From Lentisphaeria bacterium (lineage in GTDB: Bacteria; Verrucomicrobiota; Lentisphaeria; Victivallales; Victivallaceae): 64,000 nt of DNA. Shown here piece by piece: positions 41,939 through 51,839 of this stretch. The position numbers and the translations under genes were made by a program. Each line of letters opens with the position of its first letter. Within the stretch, counting starts at the first letter, position 1. Under the pieces are notes generated by a model, which saw only the letters and a program-made list of their open reading frames with translations, made no database searches and had not been told where the DNA came from. Location of the stretch: assembly GCA_017462015.1 (NCBI GenBank), contig JAFTRX010000054.1:1-64000 (forward strand), written 5' to 3'.

Positions 41939-43306
41939 ATGGGCAAATACAATCCAGCTCCTTACCAGCTCGATCTTAATGCGGTCCCCAAGATCGTCAG
42001 CAGCACCATCCCCGGACCCAAAAGCAATGCGCTTCACAGCCGTGCCGCTAAATATTATCGCGGTCTCTCCGGTCAGGTGAAGCTGTTCCCGGTCGCGTTT
42101 GAACGCGGTCAGGGCTGCATGCTCGAAGACGTCGACGGCAACCAGTACATCGACTTTTCCAGCGGTATCTACGTCACCACCCTCGGACACTGCCATCCGC
42201 GCATTTCCGAACAGGTTGCTTACTATGCCAAGCAGTTGATGAACTGCCACGACTTCACCACCGAGATCAAAGTCCGGTTGCTGGAAAAGATGGCGGCGAC
42301 TCTGCCCGCTGATTTGAAGAGCTTCCAGCTTTATGACTGCGGTACTGCGGCGGTCGAAGCCGGTCTGCGCACCTGCCGTGCCGCCACCGGCAAACATGAA
42401 TTCATCAGCTGCTTCATGGACTTCCACGGCAAGAGCGGTCACTCCATCGGCTGCGCCCGTATGACCAAGTTCAGCGGCCCGACCCGTCCCTCCGGATTCT
42501 ACATGGTTCCCCGCCCGGACACCTACCGTCCCTGGTGGACCCGCGAAGACGGTGCGCTTGATACCGAAAAGTATCTGGAATTTTATGACACCTTTATCAA
42601 AGAATCCACCACCGGTCAGGTCGCGGCATTCGTTCTTGAACCCATCCAGGGCTGGGGCGGTTCCATCATGCCGCCGGATGACTTCTTCCCGAAACTCCGC
42701 AAGTTCCTTGATGAACGCGGCATCCTGCTCTTTGCTGACGAAGTTCTGACCAGCATGGGCCGTACCGGTAAGATCCTCTGCTGCGAACACTGGGGCGTCA
42801 CTCCGGACGTGGTCACCCTCGGTAAGGGCTTCGGTAACGGCTTCCCTGTCACCTGCATGGCGGTGCGTACTCCGTATGCTGATGCGGTCGATAAAATTTC
42901 CGCTTCCACCAGTTACGGCGGCAACCCGATGGCTTGCGCGGCGGCTCTCGCCTGCTTTGAAGTCATCGAAGAAGAAGGTCTGCTCGAACACGCTCAGGAA
43001 CTCGAACAGCTCTTCAAGAACCGCATGGCTGACTGGACTTCCAAATACAAAATCGTCGGCGACACCCGCTGCAAAGGCTGTCTGCTCGGTATTGAACTGG
43101 TCAAAGACAAAGCGCTCAAAACTCCCTTCGACGAAGCCGGTAAGATGGTTTACCAGAAGGCGTTTGCCAAAGGTCTTGCCTGGGTTCCTGCCGGTCACAT
43201 CCTGCGCATGAGCCCGCCGATCGTCATGCCCAACGAGGTCGCTCTCAAAGGTATGGACATCATCGAAGAAGCCATTGCTGAAACTGAAAAAGAACTGCTT
43301 GGCTGA
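41939..43306 (+). CDS. Class III PLP-dependent aminotransferase
   Basis: A 455-residue cytoplasmic enzyme; GAAAGGA precedes ATG 41939. It matches the ornithine/4-aminobutyrate aminotransferase branch: EDVDGNQYIDFSSGIYVTTL, GTAAVEAGLRTCRAATGKHE, AFVLEPIQGWGGSIMPP, LLFADEVLTSMGRTGK, and the PLP-lysine motif VVTLGKGFGNGFPVTC. First gene of the operon behind the DeoR operators. In a sugar-type operon it may transaminate a keto-sugar or amino-sugar derivative; substrate unknown. Confidence 0.92.
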   Translation: MGKYNPAPYQLDLNAVPKIVSSTIPGPKSNALHSRAAKYYRGLSGQVKLFPVAFERGQGCMLEDVDGNQYIDFSSGIYVTTLGHCHPRISEQVAYYAKQLMNCHDFTTEIKVRLLEKMAATLPADLKSFQLYDCGTAAVEAGLRTCRAATGKHEFISCFMDFHGKSGHSIGCARMTKFSGPTRPSGFYMVPRPDTYRPWWTREDGALDTEKYLEFYDTFIKESTTGQVAAFVLEPIQGWGGSIMPPDDFFPKLRKFLDERGILLFADEVLTSMGRTGKILCCEHWGVTPDVVTLGKGFGNGFPVTCMAVRTPYADAVDKISASTSYGGNPMACAAALACFEVIEEEGLLEHAQELEQLFKNRMADWTSKYKIVGDTRCKGCLLGIELVKDKALKTPFDEAGKMVYQKAFAKGLAWVPAGHILRMSPPIVMPNEVALKGMDIIEEAIAETEKELLG

Positions 43307-43318
43307 TGTTAAATATCG

Positions 43319-43345
43319 CTTCCGGGGAGTTTTTCTCCCCGGAAG
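43319..43345 (+). other. Intercistronic hairpin between the aminotransferase and MBL genes
   Basis: CTTCCGGGGAG (43319-43329) and CTCCCCGGAAG (43335-43345) form a perfect 11-bp stem with a TTTTT loop. No T run follows, so it more likely sets mRNA stability than ends transcription. Confidence 0.6.
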
Positions 43346-43372
43346 ATAATTTGTTGCTCTGGAGAAGATGAA

Positions 43373-44134
43373 GTGAATCCTGTCTCTGTCAAATGGTACG
43401 GTATAAATGCTCTGGAGTTCCGGCACAGCGGCGGTTCATTTATGATCGACCCGTATGTCAGCCGTGACCGGGAGAAATTGTACATTCCGTCCGAGGTGGA
43501 TAAATACATCACCTCAACTCCGGATTTTATCCTGATGACCCACGCCCACTGGGATCATCTGCCGGATATGCCGCATATCCTGAAAAAAAGCGGCGCTGTG
43601 CTTTATGCTTCGCGCACGGCATGTAATATCATGCGTGCATGCGGAGTGCCGGAAGCGCAGCTTCATGAGCTTGCTTATGGAGAAACTCTCCAGCTTCCCG
43701 GTAATGTCAAAGTTACCGCCTTGGAATCCCGCCACATGGGTATTGAAGGTGAACCTGAAGGATACAAAGAACCCCCGCCGCGCGAAGTGCTTGATTCCCG
43801 TCCCGGCTGGAAGTGCGGAGAGACCTTCGCATTTCTGATCGAAGTCGATGGACAGAAGATATTGGATCTCGGTACTGCCAACATGCTTGAAGAGGTTATA
43901 CACGGGACGGAATGTGATTATCTTTTTTGCGGTATCAGCCGGTGGAAAGATGGATTCCCGGAGATGCTTATGCGCAACCTCAAATTCCGTTATCTCATCC
44001 CGGTTCACCACGATGAGTTTACTTTGCCGCTGGATAAATTTTATCTGCGCAACGATCTGCAGCGGCTGATTGCCGAACTGCCTGACTTGAAATATTTTGA
44101 AATTCCGGTTCTGCAATGGACCGATTTACCGTGA
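43373..44134 (+). CDS. UlaG-like MBL-fold metallohydrolase
   Basis: A 253-residue protein with a GTG start at 43373 behind GGAGA. The core is MIDPYV, then the metal motif THAHWDHLPD and a downstream ESRHMG, DLGTAN and PVHHDEF ligand set, as in the UPF0173/UlaG (ascorbate-6-phosphate lactonase) branch. Inference: a lactonase or phosphodiesterase acting on a sugar intermediate of this operon. Confidence 0.82.
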   Translation: MNPVSVKWYGINALEFRHSGGSFMIDPYVSRDREKLYIPSEVDKYITSTPDFILMTHAHWDHLPDMPHILKKSGAVLYASRTACNIMRACGVPEAQLHELAYGETLQLPGNVKVTALESRHMGIEGEPEGYKEPPPREVLDSRPGWKCGETFAFLIEVDGQKILDLGTANMLEEVIHGTECDYLFCGISRWKDGFPEMLMRNLKFRYLIPVHHDEFTLPLDKFYLRNDLQRLIAELPDLKYFEIPVLQWTDLP

Positions 44135-44170
44135 CAACATATCAACGTATATATAACAAAGGTGTGAATT

Positions 44171-45313
44171 ATGAAAACAGTTAAATTCGGAATTATCGGC
44201 GCCGGTCTCATGGGGCGCGAATTCGCCTCCGCCTGCGCCCGCTGGTGCCATCTTACTGAAATCAGTGCCAAACCGGAACTGGTCGCAGTTTGTGACAAGA
44301 ACCCGGCACTTTACCCCTGGTATCAGGACAACTTCCCCTCCATCAAACAGGTGACGGATGATTATACCCAGCTCCTTGCCAATCCGGAAGTGGAAGCGGT
44401 CTACTGTGCGGTTCCGCATAATCTGCACGAACAGATTTACTGTGACATCATCAAAGCCGGTAAACATTTGCTCGGTGAAAAACCCTTCGGTATCGACAAG
44501 AAAGCCAACGATGCCATCATGGCGTGCATCAAAGCGCATCCGGAAGTTACCGTCCGCTGCAGCTCGGAGTTTCCCTTCTATCCGCCCATGCAGCGCATCG
44601 GTCAGCTGTTGGAAACCGACTTTTTCGGTCCGCTGATTGAAGTCAACTCCGGCTTTCTGCACTCTTCTGACCTGAACCCGATGAAGCCGATCAACTGGAA
44701 ACGCATGATCGAATTCAACGGCGAATACGGCTGCATGGGTGATTTGGGTATGCACGCGTGCCACTTCCCGTTCCGCGCCGGATTCATCCCCAAGAACGTG
44801 CGTGCGATCTTGTCCAAATTGGTCAAAGAGCGCCCCGGCAAAGACGGAAATATGGTTCCCTGCCTTACCTGGGACAACGCCACGCTGCTCTGCGAAGCTG
44901 ACGATCCCAAAACCGGCAGCACCTTCCCGCTGACCATCAAGACCCAGCGCATCGCTCCGGGCGAAACCGATACCTGGTATTTTGAAGTCAAGGGTATGAA
45001 TGGCTGTGCCAAGTGGACAAGCAAGAATCCCCGCCGTCTGGAACTGCTGGAATACAAAGGCGGCGATCAGGCGCTTCAGCAGATCGACATGGGCTATGAA
45101 ACTGCGTTCAAAACCATCACCGGCGGCATCTTTGAATTCGGCTTTACCGACAGCATCCTCCAGATGTGGGCGTCTTTTATCACCGAGATCACCGAAGGCA
45201 AACCCAAAGGTAAATTTGTCTCCTGCGTGACCCCGGACGAAGCGGCGTTGAGCCACAAGCTCTTCACTGCCGCGTTGAAGAGCTGGAAAAACGGAACTCT
45301 TGAAACTCTTTAA
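44171..45313 (+). CDS. Gfo/Idh/MocA-family sugar oxidoreductase
   Basis: A 380-residue NAD(P)-dependent dehydrogenase. Rossmann motif KFGIIGAGLMGREFAS, then VYCAVPHNLHEQIY and the family motif GKHLLGEKPFGIDKKAND with the active-site lysine. MGDLGMHACHFPFR carries the conserved histidine. Third gene of the operon; likely oxidises a hydroxyl of a sugar or cyclitol, which the upstream aminotransferase could use. Confidence 0.9.
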   Translation: MKTVKFGIIGAGLMGREFASACARWCHLTEISAKPELVAVCDKNPALYPWYQDNFPSIKQVTDDYTQLLANPEVEAVYCAVPHNLHEQIYCDIIKAGKHLLGEKPFGIDKKANDAIMACIKAHPEVTVRCSSEFPFYPPMQRIGQLLETDFFGPLIEVNSGFLHSSDLNPMKPINWKRMIEFNGEYGCMGDLGMHACHFPFRAGFIPKNVRAILSKLVKERPGKDGNMVPCLTWDNATLLCEADDPKTGSTFPLTIKTQRIAPGETDTWYFEVKGMNGCAKWTSKNPRRLELLEYKGGDQALQQIDMGYETAFKTITGGIFEFGFTDSILQMWASFITEITEGKPKGKFVSCVTPDEAALSHKLFTAALKSWKNGTLETL

Positions 45314-45331
45314 TCTACATGAGGTGATATT

Positions 45332-46807
45332 ATGAATGAAAAACTTATGATCGGTTGGAGTGAAGCGGACATCACTCCGGATTCTCTCGGCAAGAAAATT
45401 CCGCTTTATGGTCAGTATTACACCCGTCTCGCCACCGGTATCCATTCCCGGCTCAAAACTGTTGCCTGCGCGATGAGTTCCGGCGACCACTCCTTTATCA
45501 ACCTCTCCATTGACACCGCCGGATGCCCCCGGCAGTTCGTCGACCGTTTGAAAGAGGACGTGGCGAAGCTGGACAGCTCCATTGATACTTCTAAAATCTT
45601 TGTCAATGCCATTCACACGCACAGTGCGCCGAGTCTGGCGTTCCGCGTTTCACCTGCTCCCGGAACCGGAGTTGCCGCCAGCGCATGGGACAAACTCCGC
45701 GACCAGATGCTCACCCCGGAAGAGTACGCAGATTTTGCCATTCCCATCATCGCGCAGAACATCGTCAATGCCTGGCAGAACCGCGCTGAGGGCGGTATCG
45801 CCACCGGCTTCGGCGAAGCCCGTATCGGTCACTGCCGCCGCGCGGTTTACAGCAACGGCAAAGCGGAGATGTACGGAGATACCACCCGTCCGGACTTTAT
45901 CGGTATGGAAGCCGGAGAAGACACCGGTGTTGAAATGCTCTTTACCTACGATGCCAACGGCAAAAAGACCGGTATGCTGCTCAACGTTGCCTGCCCGTCC
46001 CAGAATATGGAATCCACCTATCAGGTTTCTTCCGACTTCGCCGGTGCCACCCGTGAACTTCTGAAAGCTGAATACGGTGAAGATTTCCACACCATCTATC
46101 AGATCTCTCCTGCCGGATGCCAGTCCCCGCGTGACCTTGTCCGCCACTACACCACCGAACCGGATTTCTGGCACGCTGACGGAGTCCCCGTCCTTGCCGC
46201 TCGTCTGCTTGCGGCGGTAAAATCCGCCACTCCGGGCGAAATCGACTACGCTCCGGTTATGAAAAGCGAAGTCATGGAAGTGGTTCTGCCCCGCCGCCGC
46301 GCCTCCTATGTCGATTACAAGGAAGCCCAGGCGGAACTTGCCCGCCTGACCGCCATCATGCCGGAAGATCAGGCGTTTGAAGCATTCTGCGCCGAAACCC
46401 ACGCCAACGAAAAAATCGACGGCCCCGGACCTTACGACAGCAAACTGCACCACTTCGTGCTGATCAAAAACGCTCAGGCGGTCATCCGCCGCTATGAAGA
46501 TCAGGATGCCAGTCCCAACTACATCTTCACGATGAACGTTGTCCGTCTTGGCAATATTGCCATCGCCAACAACCCCTTTGAACTCTACCTCTACTACGGT
46601 CAGAATATCAAAGCGCGTTCCAAAGCTTTCCAGACTTTCCTCGTCCAGCTTTCCGGCAACGGCAACTATCATGCAGGTTATCTGCCCAGTCCTGATGCGG
46701 AAAAGTTCGGCGGTTACGGCGGCTTGATCATCAACGGTCAGGTCGGCAGTGATGGCGGTTACAAACTTTGCGACATCACGGTCGATGCGATCAACAAGCT
46801 CTTTTGA
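45332..46807 (+). CDS. Neutral/alkaline ceramidase-like protein without signal peptide
   Basis: A 491-residue protein; GAGGTGA precedes ATG 45332. It resembles the N-terminal domain of neutral ceramidase (PF04734): GWSEADITPD at the start, NLSIDTAGCPRQFVD, the zinc/active-site NAIHTHSAPSLAF, and later NVACPSQNMES with ISPAGCQSPRDL. Bacterial ceramidases are usually exported, about 600-700 residues and carry a C-terminal domain; this one is shorter and cytoplasmic. In a sugar operon it may be an amidohydrolase or lactonase-type enzyme rather than a ceramidase. Confidence 0.8.
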   Translation: MNEKLMIGWSEADITPDSLGKKIPLYGQYYTRLATGIHSRLKTVACAMSSGDHSFINLSIDTAGCPRQFVDRLKEDVAKLDSSIDTSKIFVNAIHTHSAPSLAFRVSPAPGTGVAASAWDKLRDQMLTPEEYADFAIPIIAQNIVNAWQNRAEGGIATGFGEARIGHCRRAVYSNGKAEMYGDTTRPDFIGMEAGEDTGVEMLFTYDANGKKTGMLLNVACPSQNMESTYQVSSDFAGATRELLKAEYGEDFHTIYQISPAGCQSPRDLVRHYTTEPDFWHADGVPVLAARLLAAVKSATPGEIDYAPVMKSEVMEVVLPRRRASYVDYKEAQAELARLTAIMPEDQAFEAFCAETHANEKIDGPGPYDSKLHHFVLIKNAQAVIRRYEDQDASPNYIFTMNVVRLGNIAIANNPFELYLYYGQNIKARSKAFQTFLVQLSGNGNYHAGYLPSPDAEKFGGYGGLIINGQVGSDGGYKLCDITVDAINKLF

Positions 46808-46819
46808 TAAGGAGTTTAC

Positions 46820-48304
46820 ATGAACTTTTATCTCGGATTGGATATGGGCACTACCGGTGTGAAAGCGGCGGTGTTCGATGCTTCCGGAAATATGGCAGGA
46901 GCCGGGTTGACAGAGTATACTCTGGAGACACCGGCTCCGGATATTGTGGAACTTGATGCGGAAGTTTATTGGGAATCCGCCAAATCTGCGATAGCTGAAG
47001 CGGTCAAAAAAGCGGCAGTTGCTCCGGAAAATATCGTTTCCATTGCCATCACCGGACAGGCGGAAACGCTCATCATGGTCGATAGCAAAGGAAAACCGTT
47101 GCGCAAGGCGATAGTGTGGCTGGATAACCGCGCCGCCGATGAAGCGCGGGAACTGGATGCGCGTTTCGGTACGGAAGAGCTTTTCCGGATGTCCGGGCAG
47201 ACGGAGATGCTCCCCTGCTGGCCCGCGCCCAAGATCTTGTGGTTCAAAAAGCATGAGCCGGAGCTTTTTGCCAAAACGGCAAAATATCTGATGGTGGAAG
47301 ATTTCATCGCCTTCCGGCTTACCGGGAAGTATGCCACCTGTTCCGGATTGATGCCGTCAGCACTTTACTACGACATCCGGACGGATAAATATGATCCTGC
47401 TATGCTCGAAGCGCTCGGCATTACTGAAGCGCAGCTGCCGGAGTTGAAAGGAGCCGGAGGCATGGTCGGACGGGCGCTTGCCAACGATTCAGTTGTGGCG
47501 CCGGGAACACTGGTTGCCGCAGCTCCCATTGACCATGTGTGTGGCAATCTGGGCAGCGGTTGTGCCGGAAGCGGCATGATTTCGGAGACCACCGGTTGTA
47601 CGCTGGCGCTCTGTGCCGCGTTTGACCATCTGGTTTACGATGAGGAAAAACGTTTGAGCACCTATCTTGGTTTTGCGCCGGGATCGTTTGTTCTGCTGCC
47701 GTGGGCGCCGACGGCGGGGATGCTGCTGAAGCATTTCCGTGATGAGTTTACTTCCGGAATGGATTTTAAAGCGTTTGATGCTGCTGCGGCGGCAGTCGCG
47801 CCGGGAAGTGAAGGATTGGTATTGCTTCCGCACTGTGCCGGGGCGATCTCTCCTGATTGCAACCCCAATGCGCGCGGTGTGGCGTGGGGTATCACCCTTG
47901 CCCATAAACGCGGACACTGGGCGCGTGCCATCATGGAGTCTGTGGCGTATTTGTTGAAAGACAATGTCGAAGCACTGCGTTCCATGGGCGCAACGATCAC
48001 GGAGATCCGTTCTCTGGGAGGTGCTTCCAAGAGCAAACTCTGGCTGCAGATCAAAGCTGATGTGTTGAATTTGCCTGTGACCGTGACCGAATGTGCTGAA
48101 GCCACCAGTCTCGGTGCCGCCATTCTGGGAGCTGTTGCGTGCGGGGATTTCCCCGATGCCGCAACGGCGGTCAAAGCCATGGTCAAAATCGCGTTCCGGG
48201 TCGAACCCGGCGAGGCGGTCGCGGCGTATAAAAAAACTTTTGAACAATATCGTATGTTGAATAAATTATTGATGCCAACTTTTGGAGGAAAAAGCAATGA
48301 GTGA
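46820..48304 (+). CDS. FGGY-family carbohydrate kinase (xylulokinase-like)
   Basis: A 494-residue kinase; AAGGAG precedes ATG 46820. Phosphate-binding motif LGLDMGTTGVKAAVFD, the second motif AITGQAETLIMVD, IVWLDNRAADEA, and the C-terminal EIRSLGGASKSKLWLQIKAD that closes the FGGY fold. The sugar is probably a ketopentose or ketohexose made by the isomerase encoded next. Overlaps the isomerase gene by eight bases. Confidence 0.9.
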   Translation: MNFYLGLDMGTTGVKAAVFDASGNMAGAGLTEYTLETPAPDIVELDAEVYWESAKSAIAEAVKKAAVAPENIVSIAITGQAETLIMVDSKGKPLRKAIVWLDNRAADEARELDARFGTEELFRMSGQTEMLPCWPAPKILWFKKHEPELFAKTAKYLMVEDFIAFRLTGKYATCSGLMPSALYYDIRTDKYDPAMLEALGITEAQLPELKGAGGMVGRALANDSVVAPGTLVAAAPIDHVCGNLGSGCAGSGMISETTGCTLALCAAFDHLVYDEEKRLSTYLGFAPGSFVLLPWAPTAGMLLKHFRDEFTSGMDFKAFDAAAAAVAPGSEGLVLLPHCAGAISPDCNPNARGVAWGITLAHKRGHWARAIMESVAYLLKDNVEALRSMGATITEIRSLGGASKSKLWLQIKADVLNLPVTVTECAEATSLGAAILGAVACGDFPDAATAVKAMVKIAFRVEPGEAVAAYKKTFEQYRMLNKLLMPTFGGKSNE

Positions 48305-49667
48305 TGCACTCAAGATCCGTGCCGGATTCGTCGGTTTCGGCGAAGTAAACACCCCGCGTGAATTTATTGATACCCGTTGCAAAGCAGCCGCAGACGAGCT
48401 GAGAAAGCGCGGTATCGAACTCTTTGAAACTGCTCCTGTGAGTGATGACCCCGCCGGTGAACAGGCGGCGCGTGCCGTTGCCGAACTCAAAAAAGGCGAC
48501 TTTGATGCGCTGGTGGTCTGCATCGCCGGATGGATCCCCACCTGGGCGGTGATCAAAGTTATCGAACCGTTCAAACACAAACCGATGCTGCTCTGGGGCT
48601 TGAGCGGCTGGCGTGAAAACGGTCACTTTGTGACCACCGCCGATCAGGCGGGAACCACTGCGCTGCGTGCGCCCATGCAGGAAATGGGTTTCAACTTCAA
48701 GTATCTGGTCAACAAAAAAGATGCCGAACCGCGTTATGATGAAGCGGCGAGCTATCTGCGTGCCGCCAGTGCCGCCGCGCGGATGCGTTCTGCGTTTATC
48801 GGCATGAGCGGTTACCGCGATATGCGTTTGTTCGGAACCTTGTACGATGGCAATCTGCTCAAGAATGTTATCGGTGCTGAAATCGAGCATTTTGATTTGC
48901 TGGAGATCCAGGAGCTTGCCAACTCCATCACCGATGAAGAGATTGCTGCCGGTGCCGAAAAGATCCGCAAGAACTGGAAGTTTGTCCGCGATCCCCAGCC
49001 CGGAACCGTGGAAAACTCCGTGCGTTTGTCCCTTGCGTTCCAGAAGAAAATCAAAGAGCGCAACTATGATGCGTTCTCCTTCTGCGACGTTGACGGTGTC
49101 AAAAAGCTGCTCAAATTTGCGCCTGCCGGTGCGTTGACTCTGCTTCATGACGAAATGGATATCCCCACGGTGCCGGAAAACGACTCCTACGGTGCGGTGA
49201 CTGAGCTTATCATGAAGTACCTGACCGGTGTCAGTCCTGCCTACATGGAATTCTATGAATTTACTGAAAACAGTGCATTCATGGGTGTGCCGGACTATGT
49301 GCCTGCATCCGTGACCGACGGCGGCATCACGGTCATGCCCAATGCATTCGGTTCATTTGGAGAAGGTTTGCTCAACGTTTCCAAGGTCAAGACTGGTCCG
49401 GTCACCATCGTGCGTCTGGCGCAGGTCGACGGAGAACTGGTACTGCACGCTGTGCGCGGCGAAGCCAAGACTCCGGAAACCTGGGAAGAAGCCGGTTGGG
49501 CGCCTCCGGCTCCGCAGCTGCCCAGTCTGGAAGTCTTCTTTGAGTGCGGATGCTCGGAATGTTTCATTCAGAACGTGATGAGCCAGCACTACATCGTCAC
49601 CTATGGCGACAACATGGAATTGATTGAAAACTTTGCTCAGATCGTGGGAATCCCTGTGATCTATTGA
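48297..49667 (+). CDS. L-fucose/L-arabinose isomerase-like protein
   Basis: A 456-residue protein; ATG 48297 follows GGAGG and overlaps the kinase end. It resembles the FucI/AraA fold: GFVGFGEVNTPREFID at the start, DALVVCIAGWIPTW, a central FIGMSGYRDMRLFG, and C-terminal YDAFSFCDVDG and GYGDNME-type segments. It is shorter than typical FucI (about 590) and lies in the range of AraA-like members. Likely makes the ketose used by the FGGY kinase. Last gene of the operon. Confidence 0.75.
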   Translation: MSDALKIRAGFVGFGEVNTPREFIDTRCKAAADELRKRGIELFETAPVSDDPAGEQAARAVAELKKGDFDALVVCIAGWIPTWAVIKVIEPFKHKPMLLWGLSGWRENGHFVTTADQAGTTALRAPMQEMGFNFKYLVNKKDAEPRYDEAASYLRAASAAARMRSAFIGMSGYRDMRLFGTLYDGNLLKNVIGAEIEHFDLLEIQELANSITDEEIAAGAEKIRKNWKFVRDPQPGTVENSVRLSLAFQKKIKERNYDAFSFCDVDGVKKLLKFAPAGALTLLHDEMDIPTVPENDSYGAVTELIMKYLTGVSPAYMEFYEFTENSAFMGVPDYVPASVTDGGITVMPNAFGSFGEGLLNVSKVKTGPVTIVRLAQVDGELVLHAVRGEAKTPETWEEAGWAPPAPQLPSLEVFFECGCSECFIQNVMSQHYIVTYGDNMELIENFAQIVGIPVIY

Positions 49668-49686
49668 AGTTGAAGTATTCTGTCAT

Positions 49687-49722
49687 GGGCTGTTGCAAAA
49701 TGTTTTGCAACAGCCCTTTTTT
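49687..49722 (+). terminator. Intrinsic terminator of the aminotransferase operon
   Basis: GGGCTGTTGCAAAA (49687-49700) pairs with TTTTGCAACAGCCC (49703-49716) then TTTTTT. The rest of 49723-49909 shows nothing I can name. Confidence 0.8.
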
Positions 49723-49909
49723 CATAAAAAACGCTCTGCTGCCATTCCAGGGAGATAATATTTTTTCAATAACTGCGTTTGATCATGCCGCGACAATCCG
49801 CCGTCGCTCTGCGAGCTATGGCGTAACAAGCGGAGAAAACAAAATACTTCGCTTTTCCTGACAAGGTATGAGTGTTCGGGAGAAGGGAATAGAGTGATAA
49901 AAAAAGCCT

Positions 49910-50905
<996 letters not shown>

Positions 50906-50924
50906 CTTTCGTCTCTCCATTTTT

Positions 50925-51839
50925 TCAGTTGGCGGCAGAATAATTGGCATTTTCCACCAGATACAGCACCATTTTATCTGCGGTGTACCAATGGACATCA
51001 AAGTTGAGTTTCCGCATGAAACGCCGGAAACTTACAAACGCTTCAAACGAATCCGGGGCAACTATTATCCACACAAAATGACGTTTGCGATTGAATCCCG
51101 GCAGCACATCCTCTCCGCGTTCCATCATCAAACTCCGGATGGAAACGCCCTGTACCGGTGTCAGCAGCAGCAGATTGCCCTCCCGGCGGACAGAGACCTC
51201 GCGGGAAGATTCAAATGCCTTGTAGCCGAGGCGGTAGACCCGGTCATTTTTGATGATGATATGGTACGGTATGGAACTGGTACGTTTGTTGCGGGCAAAG
51301 TGGATACTCCGGGGCGGGATTTGGGCAAGTGTACTGCGTAATCTGCCGTTTTCCTCCTGCAATTCAGCGTAACGTTTTTCCAGTTTGTCTTTTCCCTCAA
51401 CATACTTCTGTTTATCTGCCGCAAGTTTTTTCGCGTTCCGGTCGTTGTCAGCGCTGAGTTTCCGGTTTTCTTCAGTAACTTTTTCCAGCTGTTTTTTCAA
51501 CCGCTGTTTCTGCCGTTCCCGGTGGCGTTTGAGCATTTCAAGCTGAGCCACCTGTTCTGCCAATTCTTCAGAGACATCCGGTTTGACCACCGGTTGTTTT
51601 CGCAACTCATCCATCCGTTTGTCCAGATTTTTCTGTTTATTCTGCAATTGGATGTTCTCTTTTTGCAGCTCTTGTAACTGTTCTTTTGCCTGCTCTTCCA
51701 TCTCTTTGGGGTCGAGCTTGCTCTGGCACAACGAGATGGTAAGTGCCATGCTTATGGCGATGAACATAACACCGCCGAAAGTGTTGCACATGGTATCAAG
51801 CAGCAAATCCATGCTGCCGGGAAGTTCACCTTTTGCCAT
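50925..51839 (-). CDS. MotB-like membrane coiled-coil protein 2
   Basis: A 304-residue protein whose ATG 51839 overlaps the preceding stop as TGATG, with GAGGAG upstream. DLLLDTMCNTFGGVMFIAISM is a single N-terminal membrane helix with a charged residue at its start, the topology of MotB/ExbD/ZorB partners. Residues about 45-170 are coiled coil. The C-terminal domain (about 180-304: SIPYHIIIKNDRVYRLG to FVWIIVAPDSFEAFVSFRRF) is similar in plan to that of the next protein. No OmpA/peptidoglycan-binding motif is visible. Confidence 0.7.
   Translation of the reverse strand: MAKGELPGSMDLLLDTMCNTFGGVMFIAISMALTISLCQSKLDPKEMEEQAKEQLQELQKENIQLQNKQKNLDKRMDELRKQPVVKPDVSEELAEQVAQLEMLKRHRERQKQRLKKQLEKVTEENRKLSADNDRNAKKLAADKQKYVEGKDKLEKRYAELQEENGRLRSTLAQIPPRSIHFARNKRTSSIPYHIIIKNDRVYRLGYKAFESSREVSVRREGNLLLLTPVQGVSIRSLMMERGEDVLPGFNRKRHFVWIIVAPDSFEAFVSFRRFMRKLNFDVHWYTADKMVLYLVENANYSAAN

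Noticed and set aside
45332-46807. True ceramidase annotation
   Set aside because: It lacks a signal peptide and the usual C-terminal domain and lies in a sugar operon; ceramidase-like is the most that can be supported.
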